Shown here one piece after another: positions 25,102 through 33,865 of a DNA stretch of 64,000 nt. The stretch is from JAJFIE01 sp964344255 (GTDB lineage Bacteria; Pseudomonadota; Alphaproteobacteria; Rhodospirillales; Casp-alpha2). Under the pieces are notes generated by a model. It was given only the letters and a program-made list of their open reading frames with translations. It was not told the origin of the DNA and searched no databases. Position numbers and translations under genes: made by a program. Within the stretch, counting starts at the first letter, position 1. Each line of letters opens with the position of its first letter. Location of the stretch: the NCBI GenBank assembly GCA_964344255.1, contig CAYFMQ010000005.1, positions 152,417 through 216,416 on the forward strand, written 5' to 3'.

Positions 25102-26076
25102 ATGATCTACCTGAAAGTGGCGATTGGGTTTGTCCTGTTGCTCGTCGCTGCGGAATTCATGGTTCGCGGCGCCGTCGCCCTTGCCCGGAGAATGAACGTC
25201 TCGCCCCTGGTGATCGGCATGACGATTATCGCCGTTGGAACGTCCGCGCCGGAACTGGTTGTCGGGCTTGAAGCCGGCCTGAAGGGCGCTGGCGGACTGG
25301 CGCTCGGGAACGTCGTCGGTTCCAATATCGCCAATGTCCTGCTGGTTCTTGGCGTTGCCGGGATGGTCTCGCCCATCATTTCCAAGGAAGGGGCGCTGCA
25401 ACGTGACGGTGTCGTGTTGATCGGCGGCAGCATCCTGTTTACGTTTTTTTGCATCCAAGGATCCATTGAAAGGACTCCGGGACTGATTCTGGTGGCCGCC
25501 TTTGCTGTATTCCTTTTCGCTTCCTATCGACGGGAACACGACAAGGGCGGACCGGATGCGGAATTGCATCTTGAGGAAGTCGAGGAAGTCGGGAGCCTGC
25601 CGGACAGTATCTGGATCGTCCTGCTGGCCCTGTTCGGCGGCATGGCCGGTATCCTCTTCGGCGCCGACCTTCTGGTCACAGGCGGTGTTGAAATCGCCCG
25701 GGTCTTTGGCGTGTCGGAGGAAGTCATCGGCCTGACGCTGATTGCGCTGGGAACGTCCCTGCCGGAACTGGCGGCATCCGTTGTCGCAGCTATGCGCGGG
25801 CATGCGGACGTCGCCATCGGCAACGTCGTGGGGTCCAACCTTTTCAATATCCTGGGCATTGCCGGCATCGTCGCCGTCGTGACGCCGTTGCCCGTGTCCT
25901 CGCAGATGGTTTCCTTCGATATCTGGGTCATGTTGGCGTCGACGGCGATTATGCTACCCTTGCTGATCTGGGGCTGGCGGCTGAACCGTTCCGTTTCCAC
26001 GGTGTTTGTCGCCGTCTACGCCGGGTATATCGCCCTTCAGGCTTTTGGCGTGGAACGGGCCCTGGCGGCGTTCTGA
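25102..26076 (+). CDS. Calcium/sodium antiporter, CaCA family (YrbG-like)
   Basis: The 324-residue inner-membrane protein has about ten helices in two inverted halves. Each half carries the alpha-repeat ion-binding motif: GMTIIAVGTSAPELVVGLEA with GNVVGSNIANVLLVLG, and TLIALGTSLPELAASVVAAM with GNVVGSNLFNILGIAG. A hydrophilic loop (EHDKGGPDAELHLEEVEE) separates the halves. YrbG-type proteins exchange Na+ for Ca2+. It follows rppH by 101 bp and precedes the pteridine reductase gene by 15 bp. Confidence 0.92.
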   Translation: MIYLKVAIGFVLLLVAAEFMVRGAVALARRMNVSPLVIGMTIIAVGTSAPELVVGLEAGLKGAGGLALGNVVGSNIANVLLVLGVAGMVSPIISKEGALQRDGVVLIGGSILFTFFCIQGSIERTPGLILVAAFAVFLFASYRREHDKGGPDAELHLEEVEEVGSLPDSIWIVLLALFGGMAGILFGADLLVTGGVEIARVFGVSEEVIGLTLIALGTSLPELAASVVAAMRGHADVAIGNVVGSNLFNILGIAGIVAVVTPLPVSSQMVSFDIWVMLASTAIMLPLLIWGWRLNRSVSTVFVAVYAGYIALQAFGVERALAAF

Positions 26077-26091
26077 TACGGGACAGGCACG

Positions 26092-26916
26092 ATGTCGGAA
26101 GAAAACACGGTTAACGATAATGTTCCCGGGACGGTTTTGATCACTGGCGCGGCGAAGCGGATCGGCCGGGCGATTGCCCTCGATCTGGCCCAGCACGGCT
26201 GGAACATCGCCGTCCATTTCAATTCCTCGCAGGCGGAAGCGGAAGAAGTCGCCGGGGAAATCGCCGCCCATGGCGTCGCCGTGGATATATTCAAGGCCGA
26301 CCTGGCGGATGAACAGGCCTGTGAACAACTGGTGCCAGCCATCAACGGGAAAATGGGACCGCTGAGCTGTTTGATCAACAACGCCTCCGTCTTCGAGCAC
26401 GACACGCCGGAAACGGCGACACGGCAGTCCTGGGACCGACACATGCAGATCAACCTGCGCGCGCCCTTCGTCCTGACCCAGGGGTTCAGGGCCCAGTTAC
26501 CCGAAACCCGGGAAGGTAACGTTATCAACATCATCGACCAGCGCGTCTGGAACCTGACGCCGGTATTCACGTCCTATACCCTGTCAAAAAGCGGTCTATG
26601 GGCCCTGACGCGGACATTGGCGCAGGGCTTGGCGCCGCATATCAGGGTCAACGCCATCGGCCCCGGGCCGACGATCAAGAACACGTTCCAGTCACAGGAG
26701 AACTTCGACCGCGAATGGCAGTCGGTGCTGTTGGGACGCAAGGTGGATTTGCGAGAAATCTGCGAAGCGATCCGGTTTATCCTGGACGCCCGGTCGATGA
26801 CCGGACAGATGATCGCCCTCGACAGCGGGCAGCATCTTGGCTGGACGTCCTCCGATGGCCTTTCCCCCGCCAGTGACAACGAGACGCAGGAAACGGATGA
26901 GGAGGTCCGGCCATGA
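26092..26916 (+). CDS. Short-chain dehydrogenase, pteridine reductase-like (FolM/PTR1 type)
   Basis: The 274-residue SDR has a Rossmann nucleotide site TGAAKRIGRAIAL, where arginine in the glycine-rich loop favours NADPH, then NNASVFEHDT and the catalytic Y-x3-K in SYTLSKSGLWALTR. INIIDQRVWN before the catalytic Tyr replaces the common Ser-containing strand, with D-Q-R as in FolM/pteridine reductases. Its stop overlaps the folB start, and folB acts on dihydroneopterin, so a dihydropterin or dihydrofolate reductase role fits. The C-terminal tail is acidic and unusual. Confidence 0.85.
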   Translation: MSEENTVNDNVPGTVLITGAAKRIGRAIALDLAQHGWNIAVHFNSSQAEAEEVAGEIAAHGVAVDIFKADLADEQACEQLVPAINGKMGPLSCLINNASVFEHDTPETATRQSWDRHMQINLRAPFVLTQGFRAQLPETREGNVINIIDQRVWNLTPVFTSYTLSKSGLWALTRTLAQGLAPHIRVNAIGPGPTIKNTFQSQENFDREWQSVLLGRKVDLREICEAIRFILDARSMTGQMIALDSGQHLGWTSSDGLSPASDNETQETDEEVRP

Positions 26917-27290
26917 CAGAGGAAAATCTGTACCAGGTATTCATCCGGGATCTTGTCCTTGACTGTTCGATCGGCATTCACGATCACGAAAAGGAATCCC
27001 CCCAGCGCGTGCGCCTGAACATCGACCTCTCGGTCCGTGAATACGGCGATGACCTGGACGACAACTACGAGAACGTCGTCTGTTACGAGAAAATCGCCAA
27101 CGGCGTGAAGGAACTGATCGCACAGGGGCACGTCAATCTGGTTGAGACGCTGGCCGAAAATATCGCCGCCATCTGCCTTAGAAATAAACGTGTCAGAACA
27201 GCAAGAATCAGGGTTGAAAAACTCGACATTCTGGCGGATGCAACCAGCGTCGGGGTCGAGATTGAGCGATTCAATTCGGATGGTGAGTAG
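26913..27290 (+). CDS. folB: Dihydroneopterin aldolase
   Basis: The 125-residue protein has the tunnelling fold of FolB: FIRDLVLDCSIGIHDHEKES, then QRVRLNIDLSV, YENVVCYEKIANGV and NLVETLAENIAAICL, which carries the active-site glutamate. It converts dihydroneopterin to 6-hydroxymethyl-dihydropterin in folate synthesis; a FolX-type epimerase role is possible. It overlaps the SDR gene by 4 bp. Confidence 0.92.
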   Translation: MTEENLYQVFIRDLVLDCSIGIHDHEKESPQRVRLNIDLSVREYGDDLDDNYENVVCYEKIANGVKELIAQGHVNLVETLAENIAAICLRNKRVRTARIRVEKLDILADATSVGVEIERFNSDGE

Positions 27291-27361
27291 ACGCAAACTG
27301 TAAAAAAAACGAGCCAACCCATTGTCTCGTAAAAGATTTTTCGTTACTGGAACGGTTCGAG

Positions 27362-27629
27362 TTTTGCACAGGTTGTTTTCCGTCTAGGCATATTGTCCGT
27401 AATACAGGTAAATATGACGTATCACAGGAATGTTACAGTAATATGGCTAAATTTTCCCGGATACATCATAAATTTCAATGACTTAGGTTTTTGCCTAAAA
27501 ATTGTGCAAAATCGCTAAGTGTGTGGTATTCCAAGCTTCCTGTTTTCCAGGCCCGTATTCTCCACAACGTTATCCACAGGAGTCGTGGATAGTTGTGTCC
27601 ATGCATACGTGGATACAGATTGTGTAAAA
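27362..27629. other. AT-rich region with clustered DnaA boxes (candidate origin)
   Basis: The 395-bp folB-uvrC gap is clearly AT-richer than its surroundings and has no gene. It holds four 9-mers matching TTWTNCACA: TTTTGCACA (27362-27370), TGTGCAAAA (27503-27511, reverse), TTATCCACA (27570-27578) and TGTGTAAAA (27621-27629, reverse). There are near-matches TTCTCCACA (27558), CGTGGATAG (27584) and CGTGGATAC (27608), and one GANTC site (27580). The density is typical of oriC or a DnaA-regulated promoter. Genes on both sides run in the same direction, so strand switching does not support an origin. Confidence 0.5.
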
Positions 27630-27685
27630 TTTTAAGCATACAATATTGATCATTTTCGTGACCTTCCGTTGACGGATGGGATGTC

Positions 27686-29710
27686 GTGGCGCACATTCGG
27701 GGTATGGTTTCGCCTAAAAATACAACCGATTTGACCGCTATCGACGAGACGGTTCCGGCGGACGACGGCGCTGCCGGGCCGCCAAGTGGTGTCGAGGTCA
27801 TAAAGTCCTATCTGAAGACCCTGCCCAACAGCCCCGGCGTCTACCGGATGATCAATGCCCGCGATGATGTGCTCTATGTGGGCAAGGCGAAGAACCTGAA
27901 AAAGCGGGTAACCAGCTATACCAACCTGAATCGTCAGTCGAACCGTTTACGCAGGATGATCATGGAAACCGTTTCCATGGAGTTCGTCACCACGCATACG
28001 GAGGCGGAGGCCCTGCTGCTCGAAGCCAACCTGATCAAGCGCTATGCCCCTCGCTACAATATCCTGCTGCGTGACGACAAATCGTTCCCGCTGATCCTGC
28101 TCACCCAGGACCATGCCTTTCCGCAGATCCTCAAGCATCGGGGCGCGCAGAAACGGAAGGGAGCCTATTTCGGGCCCTTTGCATCCGCCTGGGCGGTCAA
28201 TGAGACGCTGAATTTCCTGCAGCGTGTTTTTCTGCTCAGGACGTGCTCCGACTCGACCTTCGATTCCAGGACGCGCCCTTGCCTGCTCTATCAGATCAAG
28301 CGCTGCTCCGCGCCCTGCGTGGGCCGCATCGATGAAGCGGGTTACAGCGAACTGGTCTCCCAGGCCCGCGACTTCCTCTCGGGCCGCAGCAAGAATATCC
28401 AGCAGAACCTGGCCAGGAAGATGCAGGCCGCCAGCGACGCCCTGGAATACGAGGAAGCCGCCCAGTACCGGGACCGCATCCAGGCGCTGACCCGGATCCA
28501 GGCGCATCAGGACATCAACCTGTCCGGTCTGGACGTGGCGGACGTGATCGCCGTCCACCACGACGGCGGTCATTGCTGTATCCAGGTGTTCTTCTTCCGC
28601 GGCGGGCATAACTACGGCAACCGGGCCTATTTCCCCAGCCATACGCGCGATGAGACCCCGGAAATGGTGCTGGAAGCCTTCCTCGGACAATTCTACGCCC
28701 GTACGCCGCCGCCGAGGCAGATCCTGCTGAACATGAAAACGCCCAACCAGGACCTGGTGGAGGAAGCCATGGCGCTGCGGGCGGATCACAAGGTCCGCAT
28801 CCTGGTGCCGAGCCGGGGCGACACGCGTAAGCTCGCGCTCCATGCGGAAAGCAATGCCAGGGAGGCGCTGAGCCGCCGGTTGTCGGAAAGCGCAACGCAG
28901 CGCAAGCTGCTGGACGGGTTGGCCCGGGTGCTGGATATGGACGGAACCCCGGAACGCATCGAAGTCTATGACAACTCCCATGTTTCCGGTACGTCCGCCG
29001 TCGGCGCCATGATCGTGGCCGGCCCGGAAGGCATGGTGAAGAACGCCTATCGCAAGTTCAATATCAAGGGTGCGGCATCGTCCACCGCCGCGGAATCCGC
29101 TTCCGGCCCGGCTGCGGGACTGGCGGAGAACGCTCAGCAGCCCTTTGGCCGGCAAGGGGAAGGCTACGAACCAGGCGACGATTACGCCATGATGCGCGAG
29201 GTCCTGACCCGGCGCTTCTCGCGCGCCATCAAGGAAGATCCCGACAGGGAACGCGGACAATGGCCGGACCTGGTCCTCGTGGACGGCGGCAAGGGGCAGC
29301 TTGGCGTGGCGCTGGAGGTCATGGCCGAACTGGGCATTGACGATGTCAGTGTCGCCGCCGTCGCCAAGGGTCCTGACCGGAACGCGGGGAAAGAGCGCAT
29401 CTTCCTGCCGGACAAGACGCCCATCGACCTGGAATCCCGCGATCCCGTTCTGTATTTTATCCAGCGCCTGCGAGACGAGGCCCACCGCTTCGCCATCGGT
29501 ACGCACCGCAAGAAGCGGGGAAAATCAACGCAGAAATCCGCCCTGGACGAGATTCCCGGCATCGGCGCCAGGCGAAAGAAGGCCCTGTTGCACCACTTCG
29601 GCGCCGTATCGGCCATATCGCAGGCGGGATTAAGCGATTTACAGGCCGTCGAGGGCGTCAGCGAAGCCATGGCCAGTAAAATCTATGACTGGTTTCACCC
29701 CGATGGATAG
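27686..29710 (+). CDS. uvrC: Excinuclease ABC subunit C
   Basis: The 674-residue nuclease makes both incisions in nucleotide excision repair. The GIY-YIG domain (about 48-125) has NSPGVYRMIN and VLYVGKAKNLKKRV. The UVR motif (about 235-270) follows, then the RNase H-like endonuclease domain with RIEVYDNSHVSGTSAVGAMI and PDLVLVDGGKGQL, then a helix-hairpin-helix C-terminus (EIPGIGARRKKALLHHFG). An insert rich in Ala/Ser (ASSTAAESASGPAAG) sits in the endonuclease domain. The start is GTG at 27686, or ATG at 27704. Confidence 0.96.
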   Translation: MAHIRGMVSPKNTTDLTAIDETVPADDGAAGPPSGVEVIKSYLKTLPNSPGVYRMINARDDVLYVGKAKNLKKRVTSYTNLNRQSNRLRRMIMETVSMEFVTTHTEAEALLLEANLIKRYAPRYNILLRDDKSFPLILLTQDHAFPQILKHRGAQKRKGAYFGPFASAWAVNETLNFLQRVFLLRTCSDSTFDSRTRPCLLYQIKRCSAPCVGRIDEAGYSELVSQARDFLSGRSKNIQQNLARKMQAASDALEYEEAAQYRDRIQALTRIQAHQDINLSGLDVADVIAVHHDGGHCCIQVFFFRGGHNYGNRAYFPSHTRDETPEMVLEAFLGQFYARTPPPRQILLNMKTPNQDLVEEAMALRADHKVRILVPSRGDTRKLALHAESNAREALSRRLSESATQRKLLDGLARVLDMDGTPERIEVYDNSHVSGTSAVGAMIVAGPEGMVKNAYRKFNIKGAASSTAAESASGPAAGLAENAQQPFGRQGEGYEPGDDYAMMREVLTRRFSRAIKEDPDRERGQWPDLVLVDGGKGQLGVALEVMAELGIDDVSVAAVAKGPDRNAGKERIFLPDKTPIDLESRDPVLYFIQRLRDEAHRFAIGTHRKKRGKSTQKSALDEIPGIGARRKKALLHHFGAVSAISQAGLSDLQAVEGVSEAMASKIYDWFHPDG

Positions 29711-29802
29711 ATATTCCGGCTTGTAGGGTGTAAGACATCCCGTATAAACCTGTTACAAGAAAAATGTTCCCAGGAAACAGGCGTGGAACACGAAGGAAAA
29801 CA

Positions 29803-30414
29803 ATGTATCTCGCACTTCCCAATATCCTGACCTATACACGGATCGTCGCGATTCCGGTCGTGGTCGGACTGTTTTTCCTGGATGACCCCCTGGGCAGCTG
29901 GCTTGCTTTCAGCTTTTACGTTTATGCCTGCATCACGGATTTCTTCGACGGCTACCTGGCCCGTGCCTGGCACCAGCAATCGGCGCTCGGGCGTTTCCTG
30001 GACCCCATCGCCGACAAGCTGCTGGTGGCTGGCGTGCTGTTCGCCTTGGTGGGCGCCGACAGGATCAGCCAATACACGATCATTCCCGCCGGTATCATCC
30101 TGGGCCGGGAAATCCTGGTGTCGGGGTTAAGGGAGTTCCTGATCGAGTTGCGCGTCGGCATGCCGGTCAGCCAACTGGCGAAATGGAAGACCGGTATCCA
30201 GATGCTGGCGCTCGGATTCCTGATCGTCGGACCCAACGGCCCGGATTTCTGGGGCGTGCCGACCCTGATGATCGGGGTCTACGGCCTCTGGATTTCGGCC
30301 CTATTGACCCTTGTCACCGGGTTTGACTATCTCTATGTGGGCTTGAAACATATCCGGGAAACCGACGAGGCGCCTGCGGCCCGGCATCCGCACGAGTCGG
30401 AAAAGACAGACTAA
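29803..30414 (+). CDS. pgsA: CDP-diacylglycerol-glycerol-3-phosphate 3-phosphatidyltransferase
   Basis: The 203-residue membrane enzyme makes phosphatidylglycerol phosphate. The CDP-alcohol phosphotransferase motif D-G-x2-A-R-x8-G-x3-D-x3-D is intact in DGYLARAWHQQ and GRFLDPIADK. About six hydrophobic helices are visible. The ATG at 29803 is preceded by AAGGA at six bases; an ATG 13 codons upstream has no such signal. uvrC-pgsA-mob/moa order is common in alphaproteobacteria. Confidence 0.95.
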   Translation: MYLALPNILTYTRIVAIPVVVGLFFLDDPLGSWLAFSFYVYACITDFFDGYLARAWHQQSALGRFLDPIADKLLVAGVLFALVGADRISQYTIIPAGIILGREILVSGLREFLIELRVGMPVSQLAKWKTGIQMLALGFLIVGPNGPDFWGVPTLMIGVYGLWISALLTLVTGFDYLYVGLKHIRETDEAPAARHPHESEKTD

Positions 30415-30440
30415 CTTCTGGCAGAGATGAACGATAAATC

Positions 30441-30962
30441 ATGAAAATGTTCGGCTTGGCAGGATGGAGCGGCAGCGGCAAGACCACACTGGTCGTCAAG
30501 CTGCTGCCGGAAATCATCGGGCGCGGCTACCGTGTTTCGACCATGAAACACACCCATCACCAGTTCGACATGGACAAGCCCGGCAAGGATTCCCATAACC
30601 ACCGCATGGCGGGCGCGGAAGAGGTCATGGTGACGTCATCCACCCGCTGGGCCCTGCTGCATGAGCTGCGCGGCGACGCCGAACCGGATATCGAGACCCT
30701 GATCAGCCGCATGTCGCCGGTCGATCTGGTGCTGATCGAGGGCTTCAAGTCCTACCCCCACGCCAAGCTGGAGGTCCACCGCCCGTCGCTGGGCAAGGAT
30801 TTGCTGGCGGAAAGTGATGACAGTGTGGTCGCCATCGCCACGGACGAGCCGTTTTCGTTCGGTTCGCTGCCGATCCTTGATCTGGACGATACGAAAGCGA
30901 TCGCCGATTTCATCATCGGTCACACCGGCCTGGTATCGGAGAGCAGGAATGGCGCAGCTTAA
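30441..30962 (+). CDS. mobB: Molybdopterin-guanine dinucleotide biosynthesis protein MobB
   Basis: The 173-residue GTP-binding protein has a Walker A motif GWSGSGKTTL at residues 8-17 and a likely Walker B in DLVLIEGFKSYPHAKLEV. MobB helps MobA attach GMP to molybdopterin. It begins 27 bp after pgsA and overlaps the start of moeA by 14 bp, so both are probably translated together. Confidence 0.93.
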   Translation: MKMFGLAGWSGSGKTTLVVKLLPEIIGRGYRVSTMKHTHHQFDMDKPGKDSHNHRMAGAEEVMVTSSTRWALLHELRGDAEPDIETLISRMSPVDLVLIEGFKSYPHAKLEVHRPSLGKDLLAESDDSVVAIATDEPFSFGSLPILDLDDTKAIADFIIGHTGLVSESRNGAA

Positions 30963-32138
30963 GGACGATTGTTTCGCCTTCGGCGGGGACCTGACGCCTC
31001 TGGATGAGGCTCTGGAAGCCATGCGCCAGCGCATCGACACCGTGGTTGATCCCCGCCAGGCGCCCGTTGACCAGGCCCTGGGCTGTATCCTGGCAGACGA
31101 CATCGTTTCCGGGCGCAATGTGCCGCCCCACGACAACAGCGCCGTCGATGGTTACGCCGTCTATTTCGAGGACCTGGAGAAAGACAAGGAAACCAGGCTC
31201 CCCTTTACGGGCAGGATCGCCGCCGGCCATCCCCTGGACAGGCCTGCCGTTCACGGCGAAGCCCTGCGCATCTTCACCGGCGCGCCCATGCCCCTCGGCC
31301 CGGACGGCACACAGGCGAGCGGCCCGGATACGGTTTTCATGGAAGAAGACGTTACCGTCGACGGTGATATNNNNNNNNNNGGCCGCAGGACCTGGGGCTG
31401 GCCGCCTCCGTCGGGCTGGACACTCTGCCGGTCTATGCGCCGCTGCGCGTCGCCGTGTTTTCCACCGGCGATGAAATCCGCGATCCGTCCGGCGAAGCGC
31501 CCGAAGGCTGCGTGTTCGACGCCAACCGCTTCACCATCAAGGGCCTGCTGAACGGCCTGGGGTGCGCGGTGACCGACCTGGGCATCCTGGGCGATGATCT
31601 GGACGAGATCGGCGCCGCCCTTGATGCCGCCTCGGGTAAACATGACCTGCTGATCACCTCGGGCGGCGTTTCGGCGGGCGAGGAAGATCACGTCAAGGCC
31701 GCCGTGGAAGCCAGGGGCACCATTCATCACTGGCGGCTGGCGATCAAGCCGGGCCGACCCATAGCGCTGGGCCAGGTCAACGGAACGGCCTTCGTCGGAC
31801 TGCCGGGCAATCCCGTCGCCGCCATTGTGACGTTCATGGTGCTGGCGCGGCCGATGATCCTGTGGATGTCCGGCGCCCGTGACGCCCGGGCCCGGTGCTT
31901 CGCGGTCACGGCGGCCTTCGATTACAAGAAAAAGGCGGGCCGCCGCGAATGGGTTCGCGTAAGATTGGATATGGACGACAGCGGCCGGTTGATCGCCCGC
32001 AAGGATTTTTCCAGCGGCGCCGGCATCCTGACCTCCATGGTGGGCGCCGAAGGACTGGTCGAACTGGCGGAGGATTGCGAGAAGGTGTCATCCGGCGACC
32101 AGGTTTCTTTTTTACCCTTTAGCGAGGTAACGGGATGA
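30949..32138 (+). CDS. moeA: Molybdopterin molybdenumtransferase MoeA; split by assembly gap
   Basis: From the ATG overlapping mobB, 140 residues show the MoeA N-terminus: PLDEALEAM, GRNVPPHDNSAVDGYAV, FTGRIAAGHPL and RIFTGAPMPLG. Ten Ns at 31371-31380 then break the frame. The second part resumes at PQDLGLAASVGLDTLPVYAP, with FSTGDEI, ITSGGVSAGEEDHVK, KPGRPIALGQVNGTAFVGLP and GNPVAA. About 30 residues of the family (the G-E-D segment) are missing between the halves, so the true gap is near 90 nt, not 10. The enzyme inserts molybdate into molybdopterin. Its stop overlaps moaD. Confidence 0.93.
31371..31380. other. Assembly gap (10 N) inside moeA
   Basis: The run of ten Ns falls within moeA, and the flanking halves are in different frames. 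By comparison with the MoeA family about 30 residues are lost, so the placeholder understates the gap. Confidence 0.95.
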
Positions 32139-32386
32139 AGTTGCTCTATTTCGCATGGCTCCGGGAAAAGGTCGGCACGGCCCGGGAAGAGGCCGAGCCG
32201 CCGGAAAGCGTTGTCACGGTAAAGGACCTGATCGGCTGGCTGGTGGCGCGCGGCGAAGGCTACGGCGTGGCGTTCGCTGACCTGTCCGTTGTCCGGGTTG
32301 CCGTGAATCAGGAGTATGTCACACTGGACCATGCCCTGAACGCAGGCGATGAAGTCGCGTTTTTCCCGCCGGTGACCGGCGGATAG
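32135..32386 (+). CDS. moaD: Molybdopterin synthase small subunit (sulfur carrier)
   Basis: The 83-residue ubiquitin-like protein begins MKLLYFAWLREKVGTAREEA and ends AFFPPVTGG. The C-terminal Gly-Gly becomes a thiocarboxylate that donates sulfur to precursor Z. It overlaps moeA (ATGA) and precedes moaE by 20 bp, forming the MPT synthase pair. Confidence 0.96.
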   Translation: MKLLYFAWLREKVGTAREEAEPPESVVTVKDLIGWLVARGEGYGVAFADLSVVRVAVNQEYVTLDHALNAGDEVAFFPPVTGG

Positions 32387-32406
32387 GCTGACAAGGGAAG
32401 GCCGCA

Positions 32407-32862
32407 ATGATCCGGGTTCAGACGGAAGATTTTGATATTGGCCGCGAGATCGAGGCCCTGACCGCCGGGAATACGGAAATCGGCGGCATCTGCACCTTTA
32501 CCGGAACCGTCAGGGAGATGGCGGGCGACGAGCAAATTTCCGCCATGACCCTGGAACATTATCCCGGCATGACGGAAAAGGCCCTGAAAGAGATCGAGAC
32601 GGAGGCCTGTTCGCGCTGGCCGCTGGCCGCCACGCTGGTAATCCATCGATACGGCAGGCTTGAGCCGGGCGACAGGATCGTTCTGGTCATCACCGCCTCG
32701 GCCCACCGGGACGCCGCCTTCGAGGCCTGCCAGTTCCTGATGGACTGGCTGAAAACCAAGGCGCCGTTCTGGAAGAAAGAAGAGGTCGGCGACCACGCCC
32801 AGTGGGTCGACGCCCGGGAAAGCGACGATGTCGCCGCCGAACGCTGGCTGAAGGACAAATAG
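32407..32862 (+). CDS. moaE: Molybdopterin synthase catalytic subunit
   Basis: The 151-residue protein has the MoaE core: GGICTFTGTVREM, LEHYPGMTEKAL, VIHRYGRLEPGD and the lysine-bearing MDWLKTKAPFWKKEE. It forms the heterotetramer with MoaD. The first residues (VQTEDFDIGREIEAL) and the full length match the family. It closes the mobB-moeA-moaD-moaE run. Confidence 0.96.
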   Translation: MIRVQTEDFDIGREIEALTAGNTEIGGICTFTGTVREMAGDEQISAMTLEHYPGMTEKALKEIETEACSRWPLAATLVIHRYGRLEPGDRIVLVITASAHRDAAFEACQFLMDWLKTKAPFWKKEEVGDHAQWVDARESDDVAAERWLKDK

Positions 32863-32895
32863 ACGGACGCACCGTCAACAGGGGAAGCGGCGGGA

Positions 32896-33738
32896 ATGAC
32901 AGATACCAAGAACGAAACAGGAGCGGATGCCTTTCTTCAGCGCATGAAGAACATCTTCAAGGACGACGGGTTCGTGCAGGATACCGACGACCGGATGCTC
33001 CGCATGCTCACCGAATACATCAAGCCCTTCGAGCAATTCGAAGAAGCCGGGATCAGCGATACCATCGTCGTGTTCGGGTCGGCCCGCATCCCGTCACCCG
33101 AAGCGGCGCAAGAAGCCCTGGCAAAAGCCGAGCGCGAAAGCGGCGACGTGGCGACGGCGCGACGGGATGTGGAGAACGCCCGGTATTACGATGCGGCCAG
33201 GAAGCTCTCGTATCGTTTGACCGAATGGGCAAGAAGCATCGACGGCACGGGAAACCGCTTCGTCGTCTGTTCCGGCGGCGGCCCGGGCATCATGGAGGCT
33301 GCGAACCGGGGCGCTGCGGAAGCCGGCGGTCCGACCATGGGGTTGAATATCTCCCTGCCGCATGAGCAGAAGGGGAACGACTTTATCACCGACGAGCTGC
33401 TCTATGAGTTCCACTACTTCTTCATGCGCAAGTTCTGGTTCGTCTACCTGGCGAAGGCCGTCGTCATTTTCCCGGGCGGTTTCGGCACCATGGACGAGTT
33501 GTGCGAGGTTCTGACCCTGGACCAGACCGGTAAGCTGGATAACCCGCTGCCGGTGGTGCTGTTCGGAACGGATTACTGGGACCGGGTGCTGAACCTGGAC
33601 GCCATGATCGCGGCCGGCACGATCCGCAAAGAGGACCTGTCCAATTGCCTGAAAACCGACTCGCTGGACGAGGCCTATGGCTTCCTGGTCCGTGAGCTGT
33701 CGGAACGCGCCCTGGATCGCCCCGGCGGGGATTTGTGA
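32896..33738 (+). CDS. LOG-family protein (possible cytokinin riboside 5'-monophosphate phosphoribohydrolase)
   Basis: The 280-residue Rossmann-fold protein has the two LOG signatures: SGGGPGIMEAANRGA and FPGGFGTMDELCEVL (P-G-G-x-G-T-x-x-E). VVFGSARIPS marks the nucleotide-binding start. It is longer than plant-type LOG (about 190), with an N-terminal extension and a helical insert (AKAERESGDVATARRDVENA), like the bacterial TIGR00730 long form. The family hydrolyses nucleoside monophosphates or remains uncharacterised. It is 33 bp after moaE. The stop abuts repeat copy A. Confidence 0.85.
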   Translation: MTDTKNETGADAFLQRMKNIFKDDGFVQDTDDRMLRMLTEYIKPFEQFEEAGISDTIVVFGSARIPSPEAAQEALAKAERESGDVATARRDVENARYYDAARKLSYRLTEWARSIDGTGNRFVVCSGGGPGIMEAANRGAAEAGGPTMGLNISLPHEQKGNDFITDELLYEFHYFFMRKFWFVYLAKAVVIFPGGFGTMDELCEVLTLDQTGKLDNPLPVVLFGTDYWDRVLNLDAMIAAGTIRKEDLSNCLKTDSLDEAYGFLVRELSERALDRPGGDL

Positions 33739-33774
33739 TCTCCGCTCTTACGCGTTAACCGGACATGTTTATGG
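33739..33774 (+). repeat. Direct repeat copy A (about 36 bp)
   Basis: The sequence from TCTCCGCTCTTACGCGTTAA to the final TTTATGG matches copy B at 34613-34648 in about 29 of 36 positions, in the same orientation. The core is GCGTTAACCRGACA. The two copies bracket the AhpD-like gene. Confidence 0.7.
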
Positions 33775-33783
33775 CGTTGTTGG

Positions 33784-33813
33784 AATGACCGCTAATGACC
33801 CAGAGCGGACATT
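33784..33813. repeat. Intergenic palindrome AATGACCGCT/AGCGGACATT
   Basis: AATGACCGCT (33784-33793) and AGCGGACATT (33804-33813) pair with one internal A-A mismatch. It resembles a short palindromic intergenic repeat found in many proteobacterial genomes (from memory). A decayed relative lies on the other side of the AhpD-like gene. Confidence 0.65.
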
Positions 33814-33865
33814 GCCAGAATATTATGGCGATGACGTGATTGATGGATTACAGGTAGGCCCAAAA

